A DNA stretch of 53,735 bases from Microbispora rosea (GCF_900156315.1 NZ_FTNI01000042.1:1-53735); one strand, 5' to 3'; numbered from the stretch's first letter, positions 1-8,141 are shown. The notes: generated by a model not told the origin, from the letters alone. Made by a program: numbers and translations.

Positions 1-190
1 AACCCCAGCCGAACAGCTTGTCCAGGAAGGCCCACAGGAACACCCAGCCGACGGCGATGCGGGCGGCGGCCCACACGTACCGGACCGGGCCGGCGGTTGT
101 GGTCTGCGTCGTCGCCATGGGCGCGGGGGTCTGGGCCGGGACGGGGGGAACGGCGTCGTACACGGGGTTGCGCCTCTCGATGGTGGCCAT
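1..190 (-). CDS. DoxX-like integral membrane protein, N-terminal part (runs off the window)
   Basis: Reading leftwards from ATG at 190 there is an open frame to the window edge (63 codons). The first 35 or so residues are a Pro/Thr-rich cytosolic leader, followed by a hydrophobic segment beginning RYVWAAARIAVGWVFLWAF and then LDKLFGWG. The W-x-F-L-D-K-L-F-G pattern is typical of the first helix of actinobacterial DoxX/TQO-subunit-like membrane proteins. A GAAAGGGG ribosome site lies 9-16 bases upstream. The rest of the protein is outside the window, so the family call rests on this one helix; physiological role unknown. Confidence 0.6.
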   Translation of the reverse strand, partial: MATIERRNPVYDAVPPVPAQTPAPMATTQTTTAGPVRYVWAAARIAVGWVFLWAFLDKLFGWG

Positions 191-342
191 GACCGGCCCC
201 TTTCAACGTCTTTCTCTCTTTTCGACATCTCAAGGAAACCGCGATCACCGGCCGTGCCGCAGGAGCCGTACGGCACCCCGCGGTCGGCTCGAAGTCCCGT
301 GATCGTGGGACTTTCGGTCCACGCCCGTCAGCGAGGCCGCGG

Positions 343-1941
343 TCACCGGACGGCGACGGTCTCCGTGGTCTCCGCCTCGTCCGCGATGGCGAGGTCTGAG
401 CCCTTCGGCCCGCGAAGAGCGATGTAGACGAGCAGCACGCCCATGACGGCGGCGCCTGCCCACATGGCCTGCTGCCAGCCGTCGACGAAGGACTGCCGTG
501 CGGCGTGCAACAGGTCCTGGGCGTGGCTACCAGTGCTCGGGGCCACCTCGACGGCGTTGGCGATGCCTTCACGTGCGGTGTCCGCCGTCCCCTGGGGGAT
601 GCCGCCGAGCCTGTCGTCGATGGCGCTGCGGTAGCCGACGGCCAGGAGCGCGCCGAGCATCGCGACGCCCAGGGCGGTGCCGAATTCGCGGGTGACGTCG
701 TTGAGGGCCGAGGCAACACCCTGCTTGGCGCGGGGCAGGGAGCCGGTGATCGCCTCGGTGGAGGGCGTCATCGACAGGCCTATGCCGAGGCCCATGGCGA
801 GCATGCCGGCGAGGATGGACAGGTAGCCGCCGTCGAGGGAGACGAACAGCGCCATCAGCGCGAGGCCGAGGGCGGACAGGGCGATGCCCACGGTCATGGT
901 GGAGCGCGCGCCGATCTTGGCGGCCGTCTTGGGGGCCAGGCCGGACGTCGCCATCATCATGATGGCCATGGGCATCATCGCCACGGTGGACAGCAGGCCC
1001 GACCAGCCCAGCACGGCCTGGAAGAACGGGAAGAGCACGACGGCGATACCGGCCTGGACGCCGAAGACGACGAGCAGCGTGATGGAGCCGCCCGCCAGGC
1101 CGCGCTCACGGAAGAGGCGTACGTCCAGCAGGGCTGCGTCACGGCGGTGCAGCTCCCAGGCCACGAAGACGACGGCGGCGACGACGCCGACGGCGAGGCC
1201 GATCAGGGAGACGGGGTCGGTCCAGCCGCGCTCGGGGCCTTCCTGCAGGACGAAGATGAGTCCCATCACGGCGATGGCGGACACCACTGCGCCGACGGTG
1301 TCGAAGGATCGGGTGGAGCGTTCGCGGGAGTCGGGCACCGACCTCAGGGTCATCGCCAGCGCGACGACGGCCAGGGCCACGGGCAGCACGAACAGCCACC
1401 GCCAGCCCGCGACGTCCACGAGGAACGCGGAGAGGAACATGCCCAGGATGCCGCCGCCTCCGGCGACGCCGGTCCATACACCGACGGCCTTGCCCCGTTC
1501 CTCCTCGGGGAACGTGGAGGTGATGACGGCCAGCGTGATCGGCATGATCATCGCGGCGCCGACGCCCGCGGCCACGCGGGCGCCGATCATCACTGCGGCC
1601 GATGGGGCGAGCCCGGCGACGACGCCGGCCGCGCCGAAGACGATGAGTCCGGTGAGCAGTATGGGCTTGCGGCCCCATCGGTCACCGATCGCGCAGAGCG
1701 GCAGCAGCAGAGCGGCCAGGGCAAGGGTGTGGACATTGATGATCCACAGGACGGTGGTCTGCGAGGCGCCCCACTCGACGGCCAGGTGGGTCTGGGCGAC
1801 GTTGAGGCCGGACACCGACGCGATGACGGCCATCAGCGCGATCGACACGGTGATCAGGATGGCGCGCAGCTGACGCGCATCCGGCGTACCCGCGCCGCTT
1901 ACCGGCGCGGACGCCGCCTGGGGAGGCTGGTTGCTACTCAT
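343..1941 (-). CDS. MFS drug exporter, DHA2 family (14 TM)
   Basis: A 532-residue major facilitator of the proton-coupled 14-helix DHA2 type (QacA/SmvA-like), expected to export toxic or secondary-metabolite compounds across the cytoplasmic membrane. Motif A is seen as GDRWGRKP at residues 86-93, and the antiporter motif C region is a glycine-rich run GVAGGGGILGMFL from about residue 158. Length matches the family. Start ATG at 1941 is preceded by AGAGGAAA at good spacing. It is divergent from the XRE-cupin regulator at 2090, a usual regulator-exporter layout; the 150-bp gap has TTGCG and CATAG half-sites. Substrate cannot be told from sequence. Confidence 0.9.
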   Translation of the reverse strand: MSSNQPPQAASAPVSGAGTPDARQLRAILITVSIALMAVIASVSGLNVAQTHLAVEWGASQTTVLWIINVHTLALAALLLPLCAIGDRWGRKPILLTGLIVFGAAGVVAGLAPSAAVMIGARVAAGVGAAMIMPITLAVITSTFPEEERGKAVGVWTGVAGGGGILGMFLSAFLVDVAGWRWLFVLPVALAVVALAMTLRSVPDSRERSTRSFDTVGAVVSAIAVMGLIFVLQEGPERGWTDPVSLIGLAVGVVAAVVFVAWELHRRDAALLDVRLFRERGLAGGSITLLVVFGVQAGIAVVLFPFFQAVLGWSGLLSTVAMMPMAIMMMATSGLAPKTAAKIGARSTMTVGIALSALGLALMALFVSLDGGYLSILAGMLAMGLGIGLSMTPSTEAITGSLPRAKQGVASALNDVTREFGTALGVAMLGALLAVGYRSAIDDRLGGIPQGTADTAREGIANAVEVAPSTGSHAQDLLHAARQSFVDGWQQAMWAGAAVMGVLLVYIALRGPKGSDLAIADEAETTETVAVR

Positions 1942-2062
1942 GTTTTCCTCTCAGAAAGGGCATGCGGAATCAGCGCCGGGACAGGACTTCGCGCGGATCG
2001 CCGGCTGCGGTCCGCTCGGATCAGACCGACGGGCGGATGGGGATGTCCCAGTTAAGCCCGTA

Positions 2063-2098
2063 TTGCGGCCATGGCATAGCATGTTGCCTATGACGCAA
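2063..2098. promoter_or_regulatory. Inverted repeat and -10 element at the XRE regulator start
   Basis: GGCATAG (2073-2079) is mirrored by CTATGAC (2088-2094) with one mismatch, and a wider pair TTGCG (2063-2067) / CGCAA (2094-2098) encloses it. TAGCAT at 2077-2082 is a -10-like hexamer seven bases before the ATG at 2090, suggesting a leaderless transcript. The repeat covers -10 and start codon, so autoregulation by the XRE protein is plausible (inference). Confidence 0.4.
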
Positions 2099-2695
2099 GA
2101 AGGCGGGGCGCTGGACGGCCTCGTACGCAAACGGATCCGCGCACTACGCGTCGCGCAGGGCTGGTCCCTGGAAGAACTGGCCACCCGCGCCAACCTCAGC
2201 CAGTCGTCGCTGAGCCGGATCGAGAACGGACAGCGCCGCCTCGCCCTGGATCAGCTCGTCACCCTCGCCCGCGCCCTGGACACCACCCTCGACCAGCTCG
2301 TGGAGAGCGCCGCCGACGACGTCGTCGTGAGCCCGATGATCGACGGCGCACACGGCCTGATGCGCTGGGCCATCAAGGGCGACCCCGGCATGAGCGTCAT
2401 GCGCCGGCGCATGACCGACCCGCCGCCGGACAATCCCGCCCGTATGCGTGCCCACCCCGGCCGCGAATGGCTCCTCGTGCTCTCCGGCACCGCGATCCTC
2501 ATGCTCGGCCACCGCCGGTTCCGCATCGAGACCAACCAGGCCGCCGAGTTCCCCACGATGATGCCGCACGCGATCGGAGCCGAGGGCGGCCCGTGCGAGA
2601 TCCTGGGCATCTTCGACCGCGACGCCCGCCGCGGCCACCAGCGCGACGCGGGCGAGACCGATGAGGGCGACGGCGTGCGCGGTCCCCGCGAGTAG
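2090..2695 (+). CDS. XRE-family transcriptional regulator with C-terminal cupin domain
   Basis: A 201-residue protein with an N-terminal helix-turn-helix (about residues 12-67, recognition region LSQSSLSRIENGQRR) and a C-terminal cupin fold (about 100-185, with HPGREWLLVLSG and the PHAIGAEG strand). Proteins of this HTH_3-cupin layout are small-molecule-responsive regulators of transporters and detoxification genes. It lies back to back with the MFS exporter at 343-1941, its likely target. ATG 2090 was chosen over ATG 2081 because no ribosome site is visible and TAGCAT sits exactly seven bases upstream, as for leaderless actinobacterial mRNAs. Ligand unknown. Confidence 0.85.
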   Translation: MTQEGGALDGLVRKRIRALRVAQGWSLEELATRANLSQSSLSRIENGQRRLALDQLVTLARALDTTLDQLVESAADDVVVSPMIDGAHGLMRWAIKGDPGMSVMRRRMTDPPPDNPARMRAHPGREWLLVLSGTAILMLGHRRFRIETNQAAEFPTMMPHAIGAEGGPCEILGIFDRDARRGHQRDAGETDEGDGVRGPRE

Positions 2696-2771
2696 CACCC
2701 TCGTGAGTACGGAGTTCCGCCGCCGCATGAGGGACGGTCTTGCGCCGCGCGCAGCACATCACGCCACCTGT

Positions 2772-2786
2772 TTGCGTATTTCGCAA
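2772..2786. promoter_or_regulatory. Perfect inverted repeat TTGCG-N5-CGCAA upstream of methyltransferase
   Basis: TTGCG (2772-2776) and CGCAA (2782-2786) form a perfect 5-bp-arm palindrome 42 bases before the methyltransferase start. The same half-sites occur at 2063 and 2094 around the XRE regulator start, so one protein, possibly the XRE regulator, may bind both promoters. Inference from sequence only. Confidence 0.4.
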
Positions 2787-2827
2787 GGAGTCGTGCGGCA
2801 CGCGCATGAGGTGCTTACGGTGATGTC

Positions 2828-3700
2828 ATGACCTCAGCGCACGAGCACATCACTCACCACGGCGGCTCGCACGGCCACCACCAGGAGCACGACGACAGCG
2901 GGCAGGCGGAGATCCTCGACCTGGACGCCGAGGTCCTCGCCGAGCACATCGCGTCAATCACCGCCTGGCTGCCGCTGAAGGCCGAGCCGCGCCGGATCGT
3001 GGACCTGGGCTGCGGCACCGGCGCGGGCACCTTCGCGCTCCTCGAACGCTTCCCCGAGGTGCACGTCACCGCGGTCGACGCCTCCGTCGGTCACCTGCAG
3101 CTCCTGCGTGAGAAGGCGTGCGCCCGCGGCGTCTCCGACCGGGTGCGCACCGTGCAGGCCGACCTCGACACCAGCCCCTGGCCCGACCTCGGCGCACCGG
3201 ACCTGGTGTGGGCCTCGGCGTCGATGCACCACCTGGCCCACCCCGGCCGCGCACTGCGTGGCGTCTACGAACTTCTCGCGCCGGGGGGACTGTTCGCCGT
3301 CGTCGAGCTGGACGGCTTCCCCCGCTTCCTGCCCGCCGACGCCCCCGAAGGCCGGCCGGGACTCGAGGAACGCGCCCACAGCGAGACCGACAGCCTCCAC
3401 GCCGAGCACGTCCCGCACCGCGGCGCGGACTGGGGGCCGATGCTGGCCGCCGCCGGATTCACCGTCGAGGACGAGCGAACCATCACCGTCCACATCGAGG
3501 GCGATCGCAGCGAGGCCGTCGGCCGCTACGCCCACCGCAGCCTGCGACGCATCCGCGGTGCGGCCGCGTCCGCGCTCGGCCCTGAGGACCTCGCCGCCCT
3601 CGACGAACTCCTCGACGTCGACAGCCCGCACAGCATCCTGCGGCGCGACGACCTCGCCGTACGCACCGAGCGCACCGTCTGGGCGGCCCGCCGCGCCTGA
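2828..3700 (+). CDS. Class I SAM-dependent methyltransferase with His-rich N-terminus
   Basis: A 290-residue Rossmann-fold methyltransferase. Motif I VDLGCGTGAG is at residues 58-67, the acidic VDAS end of strand 2 follows, and PDLVWASASMHHL resembles motif IV/post-motif of UbiE/Methyltransf_25 enzymes. Substrate is not identifiable. Odd feature: residues 5-21 hold eight histidines among Gly, Glu and Ser, like a metal-binding tail. TACGGT (2816-2821) lies six bases before the ATG, and no ribosome site is clear, so the transcript may be leaderless. It follows the XRE regulator in the same direction after 130 bases and shares its TTGCG/CGCAA half-sites. Confidence 0.8.
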   Translation: MTSAHEHITHHGGSHGHHQEHDDSGQAEILDLDAEVLAEHIASITAWLPLKAEPRRIVDLGCGTGAGTFALLERFPEVHVTAVDASVGHLQLLREKACARGVSDRVRTVQADLDTSPWPDLGAPDLVWASASMHHLAHPGRALRGVYELLAPGGLFAVVELDGFPRFLPADAPEGRPGLEERAHSETDSLHAEHVPHRGADWGPMLAAAGFTVEDERTITVHIEGDRSEAVGRYAHRSLRRIRGAAASALGPEDLAALDELLDVDSPHSILRRDDLAVRTERTVWAARRA

Positions 3701-3897
3701 TGCCTGGGCTGCCCGATTGTCTATCGGGCAGCGGCGCGCTCACGCCGCGCTTCGAGCCGTCCGGAACTGCTCGGCTAGTGCCGCATCAGCCAACGTTCGC
3801 CCTGGAGTGCCTCAGATCGCGGATGGCACAGGTCTCGACGAACGCGATGTCTGAAACCCGCGAGCATGCCCGCGGTCGGTCGGGCGAGAATCCGCTC

Positions 3898-4539
3898 ATG
3901 GTCGCTGAAACGCAGGCAACCCGCATCCGGCATCGCGGGCATGAACCGCAGGTCCATCCCACCGCCTACGTCGCCCCGACGGCCACGCTGGTCGGTGATG
4001 TCCGCGTGGGACCGAGGGCGCGGGTGATGTACGGAGCGGTGCTCGATGCCGAGGGGTCTCGGATCGAGGTCGGGGAGGCGGCGGTGATCTGCGAGAACGC
4101 GGTGCTGCGCGGGTCTGCGGTCGCCGGCGATCAGCCGGTGCTTGTCGGTGACCACGTCTTCGTGGGGCCGCATGCCACGCTGCTGGGCTGCGAGGTCGGC
4201 AGGTGCGTCTATGTGGCGACCACGGCGACGGTTCTGCAGCGCGCACGGTTGGGGGCCGGCTCGGTTGTCGCTGTCGGCGCGCTCGTCCATGCGCGCACCG
4301 TTCTGCCGGACGAGTACTTCGTGCCGCCGCACACCGTGGCGCTTGACGCGCCGGTGCGGCTGCTGGCCCCTGGTGATCCGGGCTTGGCCGAGGCCGTCGG
4401 CCGGGTGGGCTTCGCGCAGGTGGCGTTCGGTGTCGACGCGGAGTGGACCGACCGGATCAGCCGGTACGAGCAGGTCGCGGAGGTGCGCGTCGCCGAGTTC
4501 GGCACGCACGCGGACGATGAGGTTCTGAATCTCGGCTAG
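3898..4539 (+). CDS. Gamma-carbonic-anhydrase-like left-handed beta-helix protein
   Basis: About 213 residues with hexapeptide repeats of a left-handed parallel beta-helix. The N-terminus HPTAYVAPTATLVGDVRVG is the hallmark of the gamma-CA / PaaY / YrdA group. Zinc-ligand-like histidines are partly present (VGDHVFVGPHATLLGCEVG). The usual H of the second ligand region is not obvious, so carbonic anhydrase activity is uncertain. The start at ATG 3898 fits homologue length; an in-frame ATG at 3847 would add 17 residues. Downstream, only two bases away, is the sigma-factor remnant, so the 3' flank is a decayed region. Confidence 0.7.
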   Translation: MVAETQATRIRHRGHEPQVHPTAYVAPTATLVGDVRVGPRARVMYGAVLDAEGSRIEVGEAAVICENAVLRGSAVAGDQPVLVGDHVFVGPHATLLGCEVGRCVYVATTATVLQRARLGAGSVVAVGALVHARTVLPDEYFVPPHTVALDAPVRLLAPGDPGLAEAVGRVGFAQVAFGVDAEWTDRISRYEQVAEVRVAEFGTHADDEVLNLG

Positions 4540-4540
4540 C

Positions 4541-4845
4541 GCCGCATCAGTGACCCTTGTGCAGGCCCTGCCGCCTCGCCAGCTCGCCGTGCTCATCTTG
4601 CGTGACGTCCTGGAGTTCCCCGCCGTTTCTGTGCCGGCGTCTTTGGCTCGGGCCGCAGGCTCGACCTCGTGCCGACGCGGGCCAAGGGGAAACCCGCGCT
4701 GGGTGTCTACCTGACCACCTCCACCGGCATCCGCCACGGGACCGGCTTGTTCGTCCTCACCCTCGCCGGCGACCGGATCTGCGCCATGACGCGCTTCGAC
4801 GACAGCGTGCTCCCGTGGTTCGGGCTACCGCGATCGCTCCCGTAG
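4541..4845 (+). pseudogene. Decayed ECF sigma factor of the SigG/SnoaL-domain type (TIGR02960-like)
   Basis: Two pieces of one family survive in different frames. In the frame of 4550, QALPPRQLAVLILRDVLEF matches sigma region 4.2 of ECF factors with a SnoaL-like tail. In the frame of 4669, VPTRAKGKPALGVYL and then GTGLFVLTLAGDRICAMTRF...VLPWFGLPRSLP, ending at TAG 4843-4845, match the extreme C-terminus of the same family. Region 2, most of region 4 and the first half of the SnoaL domain are missing. The gene has therefore lost well over 200 codons and carries a frameshift. It abuts the gamma-CA-like gene, suggesting one deletion fused the two loci. Confidence 0.65.
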
Positions 4846-4909
4846 CCGGACCACCCGCCGTCGGGATCACGACTCGCCGGGCCGGGCCGCTGAGACGTCG
4901 AGCACGACG

Positions 4910-5452
4910 TCAACCCGCGGTGCCGTCAGTCAGCTGAAGCGGAGTCAGCAGACGGTGGGGACGGGCGAGCGCGCGCGAGACCGGGTCCTTTCGGAGGCTC
5001 GCATCCGCGCCGGGGCCGGGCCGTATCGTGATGTCCTCCGGGGGCACCGGCCCACCGCAGGCCGGGCAGTTGCCCGCGCGGTCCAGCCGGGTGCTGCAGG
5101 TGAAGTGGCTGAAGATCGTCCGCACCTTGCCGTTTGAGGCGTTGCGCTCGCCCCATTGGGCCAGCCCGTAGATCGGCTGCCAGAGTTCGCGGCCGGCCTG
5201 CGTCAGCACGTAGCTGTAGCGCACCGGCGACCGCAGATACGGCTGCTTGGTCAGCACCCCCGCCGCCACCAGTGCCTGCAGGCGCGTGGTCAGGACGGCA
5301 CGAGGAATCTCCAGGTGCACGAGGAAGTCGTTGAACCGGTGCACGCCGTAGAAGGCGTCGCGAATGATCAACATGGTCCAGCGCTCGCCGACCACCTCCA
5401 GTGTGCGCGCCAGCGAGCAGTCCTGGAATGCGTAATCGGTGCCCAGTGCCAT
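4910..5452 (-). CDS. HxlR-family winged-helix transcriptional regulator
   Basis: A 180-residue protein whose first 100 residues are the HxlR/MarR-like winged helix (CSLARTLEVVGERWTMLIIRDAF, then FNDFLVHLEIPRAVLTTRLQALVAAGVL). C12 is the redox- or aldehyde-sensing cysteine position of many HxlR proteins. The C-terminal extension carries CSTR...CPACGGPV, a likely zinc ribbon. TAGACT (5459-5464, complement) lies six bases upstream of the ATG with no ribosome site, indicating a leaderless mRNA. It is divergent from the exporter at 5560, and two copies of a 12-bp repeat lie in the shared promoter region; it probably represses itself and the exporter. Confidence 0.88.
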   Translation of the reverse strand: MALGTDYAFQDCSLARTLEVVGERWTMLIIRDAFYGVHRFNDFLVHLEIPRAVLTTRLQALVAAGVLTKQPYLRSPVRYSYVLTQAGRELWQPIYGLAQWGERNASNGKVRTIFSHFTCSTRLDRAGNCPACGGPVPPEDITIRPGPGADASLRKDPVSRALARPHRLLTPLQLTDGTAG

Positions 5453-5470
5453 GGCGGAAGTCTAGCCGAG

Positions 5471-5519
5471 AGTTCGTTCACCAGACCGTGACTGGTAAAG
5501 TCCCCAAAGTTCGTTCACC
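5471..5519. promoter_or_regulatory. 12-bp direct repeat operator between hxlR and exporter
   Basis: AGTTCGTTCACC occurs exactly twice, at 5471-5482 and 5508-5519, 37 bp apart, each followed by two bases and ACC. TAAAGT at 5496-5501 may be the exporter -10, so the first copy would cover its -35 and the second its start point. The first copy also lies just upstream of the regulator's own -10. This is a likely HxlR-binding operator (inference). Confidence 0.6.
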
Positions 5520-5559
5520 GAACCGACACCATCTCCGTCGTCGATACCGAGGACCTGAC

Positions 5560-7014
5560 ATGACGCCGAGTCCGGCCACTTCCCCCCGCCACCGCCCCGG
5601 CCTCACCCTGCTGACGACCGGCTTCGGCACCCTCCTGGTGCTGATCGACTACACCGCCCCGCTGACGACCCTCACGCCCAACGCCGCCGCCCTCCGCATG
5701 GGGCCTTCGGCGCAGACCTGGGTGCTCACCGGAACACTGGTCGGCTTGGCCGCCCTGCTTCTCACGATGGGCAGTGCCGCCGACGACTACGGCCGCAAGC
5801 GGGTGTTCGGGGCCGGCGCGGTCCTCCTCCTGATCTCCACCCTGCTCTCCGCGCTCGCGCCCGACACCGCCGTGTTCCTCGCCGGCCGGATACTGCAGGG
5901 GTGCGCGGCGGCCGCGATCCTGGCACCGACCCTGGGCCTGATCGGGAACGTCTACCCCGCCGGGCCCGCACGGGTGAAGGCTCTCGGCCGGTGGAGCGCT
6001 TCGATCGGCCTGGGCATCGCCACCGGCCCGATCTACGCGGCGTTCCTGGAAGACGCCGGCGGCTGGCGCACGGTCTACGCGGTGCTGGCCGCGCTCTCCG
6101 CGGTGCTCATCCTGCTCACCGCCTACGGCCTGGACGAGTCCGGCACCGCCCGACCGCGCAAGCTCGACCCGTTCGGCGTGGTCACCCTCGCCGCGGGGTC
6201 GTCCTGCCTGGTCGCGGGCCTCGCCGAGGGCCGCGACGGCTGGGGCCGCGCCCCGGTCCTGATCCTGCTCGTCGTCGGAGTGCTGTTTCTCGTCGGGTTC
6301 GCGGTGGTTGAATGCCGAGTCGCCGAACCGATGCTCGATGTCACCCTCTTCCGCAACTCGGGCTTCGTCGCCTCGAGCGCCGGCGCGCTGTTCACCGGCC
6401 TGTCGATCGTCGGCCTGATGAGCTACCTGCCCACCGTGCTCCAGAAGTCCCTGGGCGAGACGTCGCTGACCGCGTCTCTGGTGCTGGCGATCTGGTCCGG
6501 ACTGTCGGTGGTCTCCGCCCTCCAGGCTCGACGCCTGGCAGGAGTGGCCGCCACGACCCAGGTCGCCGGCTCGCTCCTGGTCTGCGGGATCGGTGAGGCG
6601 GCCCTACTGGGACTGCACGTGGGCAGCTCGTGGACGCACCTGGTTCCCGGGCTGGTCATCGCCGGCATCGGCAGCGGCATCCTCAACGCCGCGCTGGCCC
6701 GGCTGGCGGTCGGCAGCGTGCCTTCGCACCGGGCCGCCATGGGCTCCGGCGCCAACAACAGCTTCCGCTACCTCGGTTCGGCACTGGGGGTCGCGATCGT
6801 GGCCACCGTGGTGAGCCAGGCGACCTCGCCCCGGGGACCGGCGTATGCCATGGCCGACGGCGCCAACAGGGCCACGGCGGTCACGGCCCTCCTTTGTGCG
6901 ATCGGTGCGACCGTCGCCCTGTGGGCGCGGATCGCCGGAGCCCGCGCCACGGCTGACGGTCCCTCCGACTCCGGTCGCACGGCCTCTCCTGCCTTCGACA
7001 CCACAGGCTCGTGA
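5560..7014 (+). CDS. MFS drug exporter, DHA2-like (14 TM)
   Basis: A 484-residue major facilitator with alternating hydrophobic helices, motif A-like DDYGRKRVF near residue 70, and RILQGCAAAAILAPTLGLI in helix 4. Size and helix count fit the 14-TM DHA2 group of drug/proton antiporters. ATG 5560 follows GAGGACC at proper spacing. The HxlR gene is divergent, with paired 12-bp repeats between them, so expression is probably relieved by the HxlR ligand. The 3' end borders a scar containing a truncated transposase, with no visible terminator. Substrate unknown. Confidence 0.88.
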   Translation: MTPSPATSPRHRPGLTLLTTGFGTLLVLIDYTAPLTTLTPNAAALRMGPSAQTWVLTGTLVGLAALLLTMGSAADDYGRKRVFGAGAVLLLISTLLSALAPDTAVFLAGRILQGCAAAAILAPTLGLIGNVYPAGPARVKALGRWSASIGLGIATGPIYAAFLEDAGGWRTVYAVLAALSAVLILLTAYGLDESGTARPRKLDPFGVVTLAAGSSCLVAGLAEGRDGWGRAPVLILLVVGVLFLVGFAVVECRVAEPMLDVTLFRNSGFVASSAGALFTGLSIVGLMSYLPTVLQKSLGETSLTASLVLAIWSGLSVVSALQARRLAGVAATTQVAGSLLVCGIGEAALLGLHVGSSWTHLVPGLVIAGIGSGILNAALARLAVGSVPSHRAAMGSGANNSFRYLGSALGVAIVATVVSQATSPRGPAYAMADGANRATAVTALLCAIGATVALWARIAGARATADGPSDSGRTASPAFDTTGS

Positions 7015-7056
7015 AACGGAGTTCACGCCACAGGGCGGCAGGCACGGCTCCCATAA

Positions 7057-7225
7057 GCGGATCAACTCGGCCTGCCGGTGAGAGCGGTGCTCGAAGACTG
7101 GGAGTCCACGCGGCCATGGTGGCGCGAACCCTTCCCCGGCCCGCTCGACCACATCGTCTATCACTACCGGGTCCGGGCCTCCTTCACCCAGGGGCAGGGG
7201 GTCATAGAGGTGCGCCACCAGGACG
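7057..7225 (+). pseudogene. Fragment resembling DUF6504
   Basis: In the frame of 7078, VRAVLEDWESTRPWW and, further on, VYHYRVRAS...GVIEVRHQ resemble the body of small actinobacterial DUF6504 proteins (V-R-x-V-L-x-x-W ... WW ... YRVxAS). The start and end of such a protein are missing; a stop lies in frame at 7054, and the reading continues into the transposase remnant in another frame. The match is from memory and weak. It could be unrelated sequence captured during IS insertion and deletion. Confidence 0.35.
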
Positions 7226-7561
7226 AGGGGCTGGTTCGTCACCGCGGTGCTCGACGGCGAGGTCCGGATTGCGATCGTGCTCGACGACTTTTCCCCGCAC
7301 CTGACCACGAAGAAGGACTCCCGGGTCGGCGACTGGGCCGCAGCCAGCAACGTTGAGTTCGCCTACACGCCGACCAACAACTCCTGGCTCAACCGCATCG
7401 AGGCCCAGTTCACCGCCCTGCGCTACTTCGCGCTGGACGGCACGGACCATGCCGGCCACAAGGAGCAGGGCAGCATGATCCGCCGCTACATCATCTGGCG
7501 GAACAAGCACGTCGCCTACGAACGGCTACGTGAAGTGGTTGACAGGGCGAACGGTGCCTGA
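7226..7561 (+). mobile_element. Truncated IS630-family transposase (C-terminal part)
   Basis: About 110 codons match the end of IS630/Tc1-type DDE transposases: VLDDFSPHLTTKKD supplies the second catalytic aspartate and YTPTNNSWLNRIEAQF the final glutamate, followed by ALDGTDHAGHKEQGSMIRRYIIWRN. The N-terminal helix-turn-helix and first catalytic aspartate are absent, and no terminal inverted repeats or TA duplications were seen, so the element is dead. It sits between the MFS exporter and the CGNR gene and marks past rearrangement. Confidence 0.8.
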
Positions 7562-7568
7562 TGCGGCT

Positions 7569-8141
7569 CTAGCTTTCGCGGGAGCGGTGCGCGCGGACCT
7601 TGTGGCGGTTGCCGCACCGCTCCATGGAGCACCAGCGCCTGCTCCCCGGGCGTGAGGTGTCGACGAAGATGAGGGCGCAGTTGTTTCCCGCGCACTCCCG
7701 CACGCGATCCGCCATCGGGCCGGTGAACAGCTCGATCGCGTCCCTCGCGACGGTCGCGACCACCTGGCCCCCGGTCGCGGGGGCGGCCCAGGATCGATCC
7801 CCGTCCGCCGTCATCACGGGCGTCAGCGGTGGCGTCGACGCCGCGCGGTTGACCGCGTCCACGTCCGCCTGCCGTGGCGTGCGCCCGTGGACGCGGTCGC
7901 CGGCCAGCCCCCACAGGGCGGTGCGCAGGGCCTTCGCGCGGGCGAGCTCGCCGGCCGTCGTGTCCACCTCCTTCAGGCCGAGCCGGGACACGGCGGCCCA
8001 CCGGGCCAGGTCGGCCGGCTCGTGCAGCGTCTCGTAGTGGGCGTAGACCCCCACGCCGCCGCTCACGAGGAACTCCAGGCACAGGGCGCCCGGGTCGAAC
8101 CGGAAGGAGACCCCGTCACGCGGGTGTAGCGTCAGACTCAT
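7569..8141 (-). CDS. CGNR zinc-finger / ABATE-domain regulator
   Basis: A 190-residue protein with an N-terminal ABATE domain (LCLEFLVSGGVG..., TTAGELARAKALRTALWGL) and a C-terminal CGNR zinc finger. The finger reads C-A-G-N-N-C...D-T-S...RRWCSMERCGNRHKVRAHR, with all four cysteines and the CGNR signature. Family members are presumed stress- or ligand-responsive transcription regulators. ATG 8141 is within a perfect palindrome shared with the divergent VOC gene. TATAGT (8148-8153, complement) lies six bases upstream, and there is no ribosome site, so the mRNA should begin at the ATG. Confidence 0.88.
   Translation of the reverse strand: MSLTLHPRDGVSFRFDPGALCLEFLVSGGVGVYAHYETLHEPADLARWAAVSRLGLKEVDTTAGELARAKALRTALWGLAGDRVHGRTPRQADVDAVNRAASTPPLTPVMTADGDRSWAAPATGGQVVATVARDAIELFTGPMADRVRECAGNNCALIFVDTSRPGSRRWCSMERCGNRHKVRAHRSRES

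Noticed and set aside
505..2055. Long plus-strand open frame opposite the first MFS exporter
   Set aside because: Asp/Gly/His-rich antisense shadow. Motif A and membrane helices are clear on the minus strand.
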